Origin: JAODBQ01 sp047602055
GTDB lineage: Bacteria > Actinomycetota > Acidimicrobiia > Acidimicrobiales > Ilumatobacteraceae
Reading direction: 5' to 3'
NCBI GenBank assembly: GCA_047602055.1
Contig: JASGIG010000001.1
Location: 682,001 to 746,000, forward strand
DNA length: 64,000 nt
Positions within the stretch are counted from its first letter, which is position 1; every line of letters starts with the position of its first letter. Both the position numbers and the translations under genes were made by a program. Positions 62,896-64,000 of the stretch are shown piece by piece. The notes beneath the pieces are model-generated. The model was not told the origin of the DNA and did not search any database. It was given only the letters and a program-made list of their open reading frames with translations.

Positions 62896-63580
62896 TCGCT
62901 GTTGCGGCCCGTGAGTGTACCCACTCCGGGGTCGGCGCCCACCCCGTCGACGACGGCGTCGGCGCCGAGCCGACGATCTGCCGCTCGCGGACCAGCCAGG
63001 CGGCGGCGCTCGCCGCGACGAGCACGAGCAGGCCGCCCTCGACGACCGCGTTGATGCCGTACCGGCCCCCGGTCTCCAGGAAGTGATCGACGTAGTGCAG
63101 CGAGATCGCCCGCACCACCGTGAACACCGTCAGCGTGGCGACGCTGGCGACGACGAGCACGATGCGTCGCAGCACGCGCCGCAGCAGGAACGCCAGCACG
63201 GCAAAGCCGACCACGCTCCCCGCCACGATCGTCGTGATCATCTCGGCTTGGTACTCACGACGGCGGAAGTACCAGCCCTGGCGGTAAGCGGTGCGCCTGA
63301 CGACGTCCAGCGCCCCGGTCTGCAGATCGAGCGCCCGGTTGACGAGCAGGACGAACAGCACGGCGGTGAGCACGACCCAGACGCGGCCGAGCAGCCGTTG
63401 CCGGGCAGCCTCGCGCTCGTCGACACCGACCTGCCGCCGCCGGCCGCGGCGGCAGGCGACGATGGCCATCACGCCGAGGACGATCGGCACGGCGTACAGC
63501 ACGGCGAGCACAACCGAGGCGAACGTGCCCGAGGCATCGAACCCCGGGTGCCAGCGCCATGCCGGACCGACTCCCGTCAT
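62846..63580 (-). CDS. Multi-spanning membrane protein, unknown
   Basis: A 244-residue frame with five likely helices: FASVVLAVLYAVPIVLGVMA, VWVVLTAVLFVLLVNRAL, MITTIVAGSVVGFAVLAFLL, IVLVVASVATLTVFTVV and GLLVLVAASAAAWLV. Basic loops between them (RRGRRRQVGVDEREAARQR) suggest a cytosolic loop between TM1 and TM2. I do not recognise the family. The frame continues through the first 50 bases of tRNA-Arg before stopping, so the last 20 or so residues (EWVHSRAATASARSSMDRAS) are unlikely to be natural; an indel near 62910-62950 or a real read-through end is possible. Confidence 0.7.
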   Translation of the reverse strand: MTGVGPAWRWHPGFDASGTFASVVLAVLYAVPIVLGVMAIVACRRGRRRQVGVDEREAARQRLLGRVWVVLTAVLFVLLVNRALDLQTGALDVVRRTAYRQGWYFRRREYQAEMITTIVAGSVVGFAVLAFLLRRVLRRIVLVVASVATLTVFTVVRAISLHYVDHFLETGGRYGINAVVEGGLLVLVAASAAAWLVRERQIVGSAPTPSSTGWAPTPEWVHSRAATASARSSMDRASDYGSEG

Positions 63581-63653
63581 CAGGGCAGTGTACGGCAGGC
63601 CCCTCCCGGGGGTTCCGCGCCGTTCGGGCGGATCGCCACGGCGGAAGCTGCGG

Positions 63654-64000
63654 TCAGCCGCCCCAGGGGGCCCAGCCGCCGCTGCGGAAGTACAGCGCCA
63701 GCGCGGCCTTGGCGTTGACCAGCGGGTCGTAGAGCTGCGTCGCGTCGGTGACGCCCATCTGCGCCAGCCAGCCGTCGTGGACGCTGAAGTAGATCTGGAA
63801 CAGCCCGAAGCAGCAGGAGTTGCGCACGGTCGGGACGAGGTTGCTCTCTCGGGTGGCGATGGCGATCGCCTTGTCCTCGAGGTCGTCGGGCCACACGTCG
63901 CGGATGATCTGGATCACCTCGTCGCGGGTGTAGGTCCGCGCCGGCTTCGTCGTCGTCGGCGCCACGGTAGTGGTCGTCACCTTGGCGGTGGTCGGTGGCG
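63654..64000 (-). CDS. Transglycosylase-like (SLT-type) protein, C-terminal part
   Basis: The frame is open at the window edge, so the N-terminus is missing. What is seen is a Thr/Pro-rich linker (KVTTTTVAPTTTKPARTYT) and a C-terminal domain of about 95 residues: DEVIQIIRDVWPDDLEDKAI then AIATRESNLVPTVRN, where the Glu in TRESN is the expected catalytic acid of lytic transglycosylase/lysozyme-like folds, then SCCFGLFQIYFSVHDGWLAQ and a final WAPWGG. It is probably exported and cleaves or binds peptidoglycan. The GTG at 63980 is not the true start because the linker continues upstream. Confidence 0.75.
   Translation of the reverse strand, partial: PPTTAKVTTTTVAPTTTKPARTYTRDEVIQIIRDVWPDDLEDKAIAIATRESNLVPTVRNSCCFGLFQIYFSVHDGWLAQMGVTDATQLYDPLVNAKAALALYFRSGGWAPWGG

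Overview
The window is very GC-rich (my estimate is about 70%). GTG and TTG starts are common, 4-bp stop/start overlaps recur, and luciferase-like (F420/FMN) oxidoreductases, a SARP/AfsR-type regulator, SigE-like ECF sigma factors and DUF2510/DUF3048/DUF5995 proteins are present. This points to an actinobacterial chromosome. I infer Acidimicrobiia or a relative, but no rRNA is present to prove it. Many genes that look intact carry a single-base indel (sigma factor, RES toxin, transketolase, SARP regulator twice, iron-binding protein, LLM enzyme twice, acyl-CoA ligase, DppB, TetR). That density suggests uncorrected long-read or draft-MAG errors as much as biology.

Layout. 0-4 kb: SpoU methyltransferase (cut by the window edge), Bcr/CflA-type exporter, ECF sigma module 1, and a DUF2510 membrane protein. 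4.3-9.2 kb: an accessory stretch between a wrecked tyrosine integrase and tRNA-Ala(TGC), with a RES/Xre toxin-antitoxin, a DUF4406-MazG fusion, an aminoglycoside nucleotidyltransferase-like gene and a second small TA-like pair. 9.2-17.4 kb: LLM oxidoreductase, zinc ribbon, Gly/Asn-rich lipoprotein, molybdopterin oxidoreductase, a soluble MgtE-N/CBS protein with a DUF1003 protein, and an operon encoding a UGSC selenoprotein whose Sec codon is an in-frame TGA. 17.6-25.9 kb: small kinase, decayed Upf1-like helicase, an operon of SDR, zinc alcohol dehydrogenase and split transketolase, an alpha/beta hydrolase and a saccharopine-dehydrogenase-like protein. 25.9-33.5 kb: a DUF5995/FAD-dependent desaturase fusion, a large SARP regulator, and an unknown divergent protein.

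33.5-42 kb: DUF3048 lipoprotein, GNAT, decayed DUF202 and acyltransferase-3 genes, ABC-F ATPase, then two divergent ECF sigma/one-TM-partner modules. 42-47 kb: an iron-siderophore-type ABC operon (permease, ATPase, lipoprotein, DUF6176-like, MFS). 47-62.7 kb: a coherent cluster with an LLM oxidoreductase, a single-chain trifunctional acyl-CoA carboxylase and a duplicated-domain CoA transferase, converging on a peptide-type ABC transporter operon that ends in an acyl-CoA ligase. TetR and FadR/GntR regulators stand upstream. The end holds tRNA-Arg(ACG), a membrane protein and a partial transglycosylase-like protein.

The most notable signals are: (1) a 23-bp element, 20/23 identical, with identical spacing to a -10-like hexamer in front of both converging operons of the 47-62 kb cluster, which defines a probable regulon for uptake and CoA-dependent metabolism of an unknown acid; (2) the UGSC selenoprotein operon; (3) a 69-bp dispersed repeat with a compensated hairpin at two convergent gene ends; (4) three ECF sigma modules with a shared promoter-like spacing.
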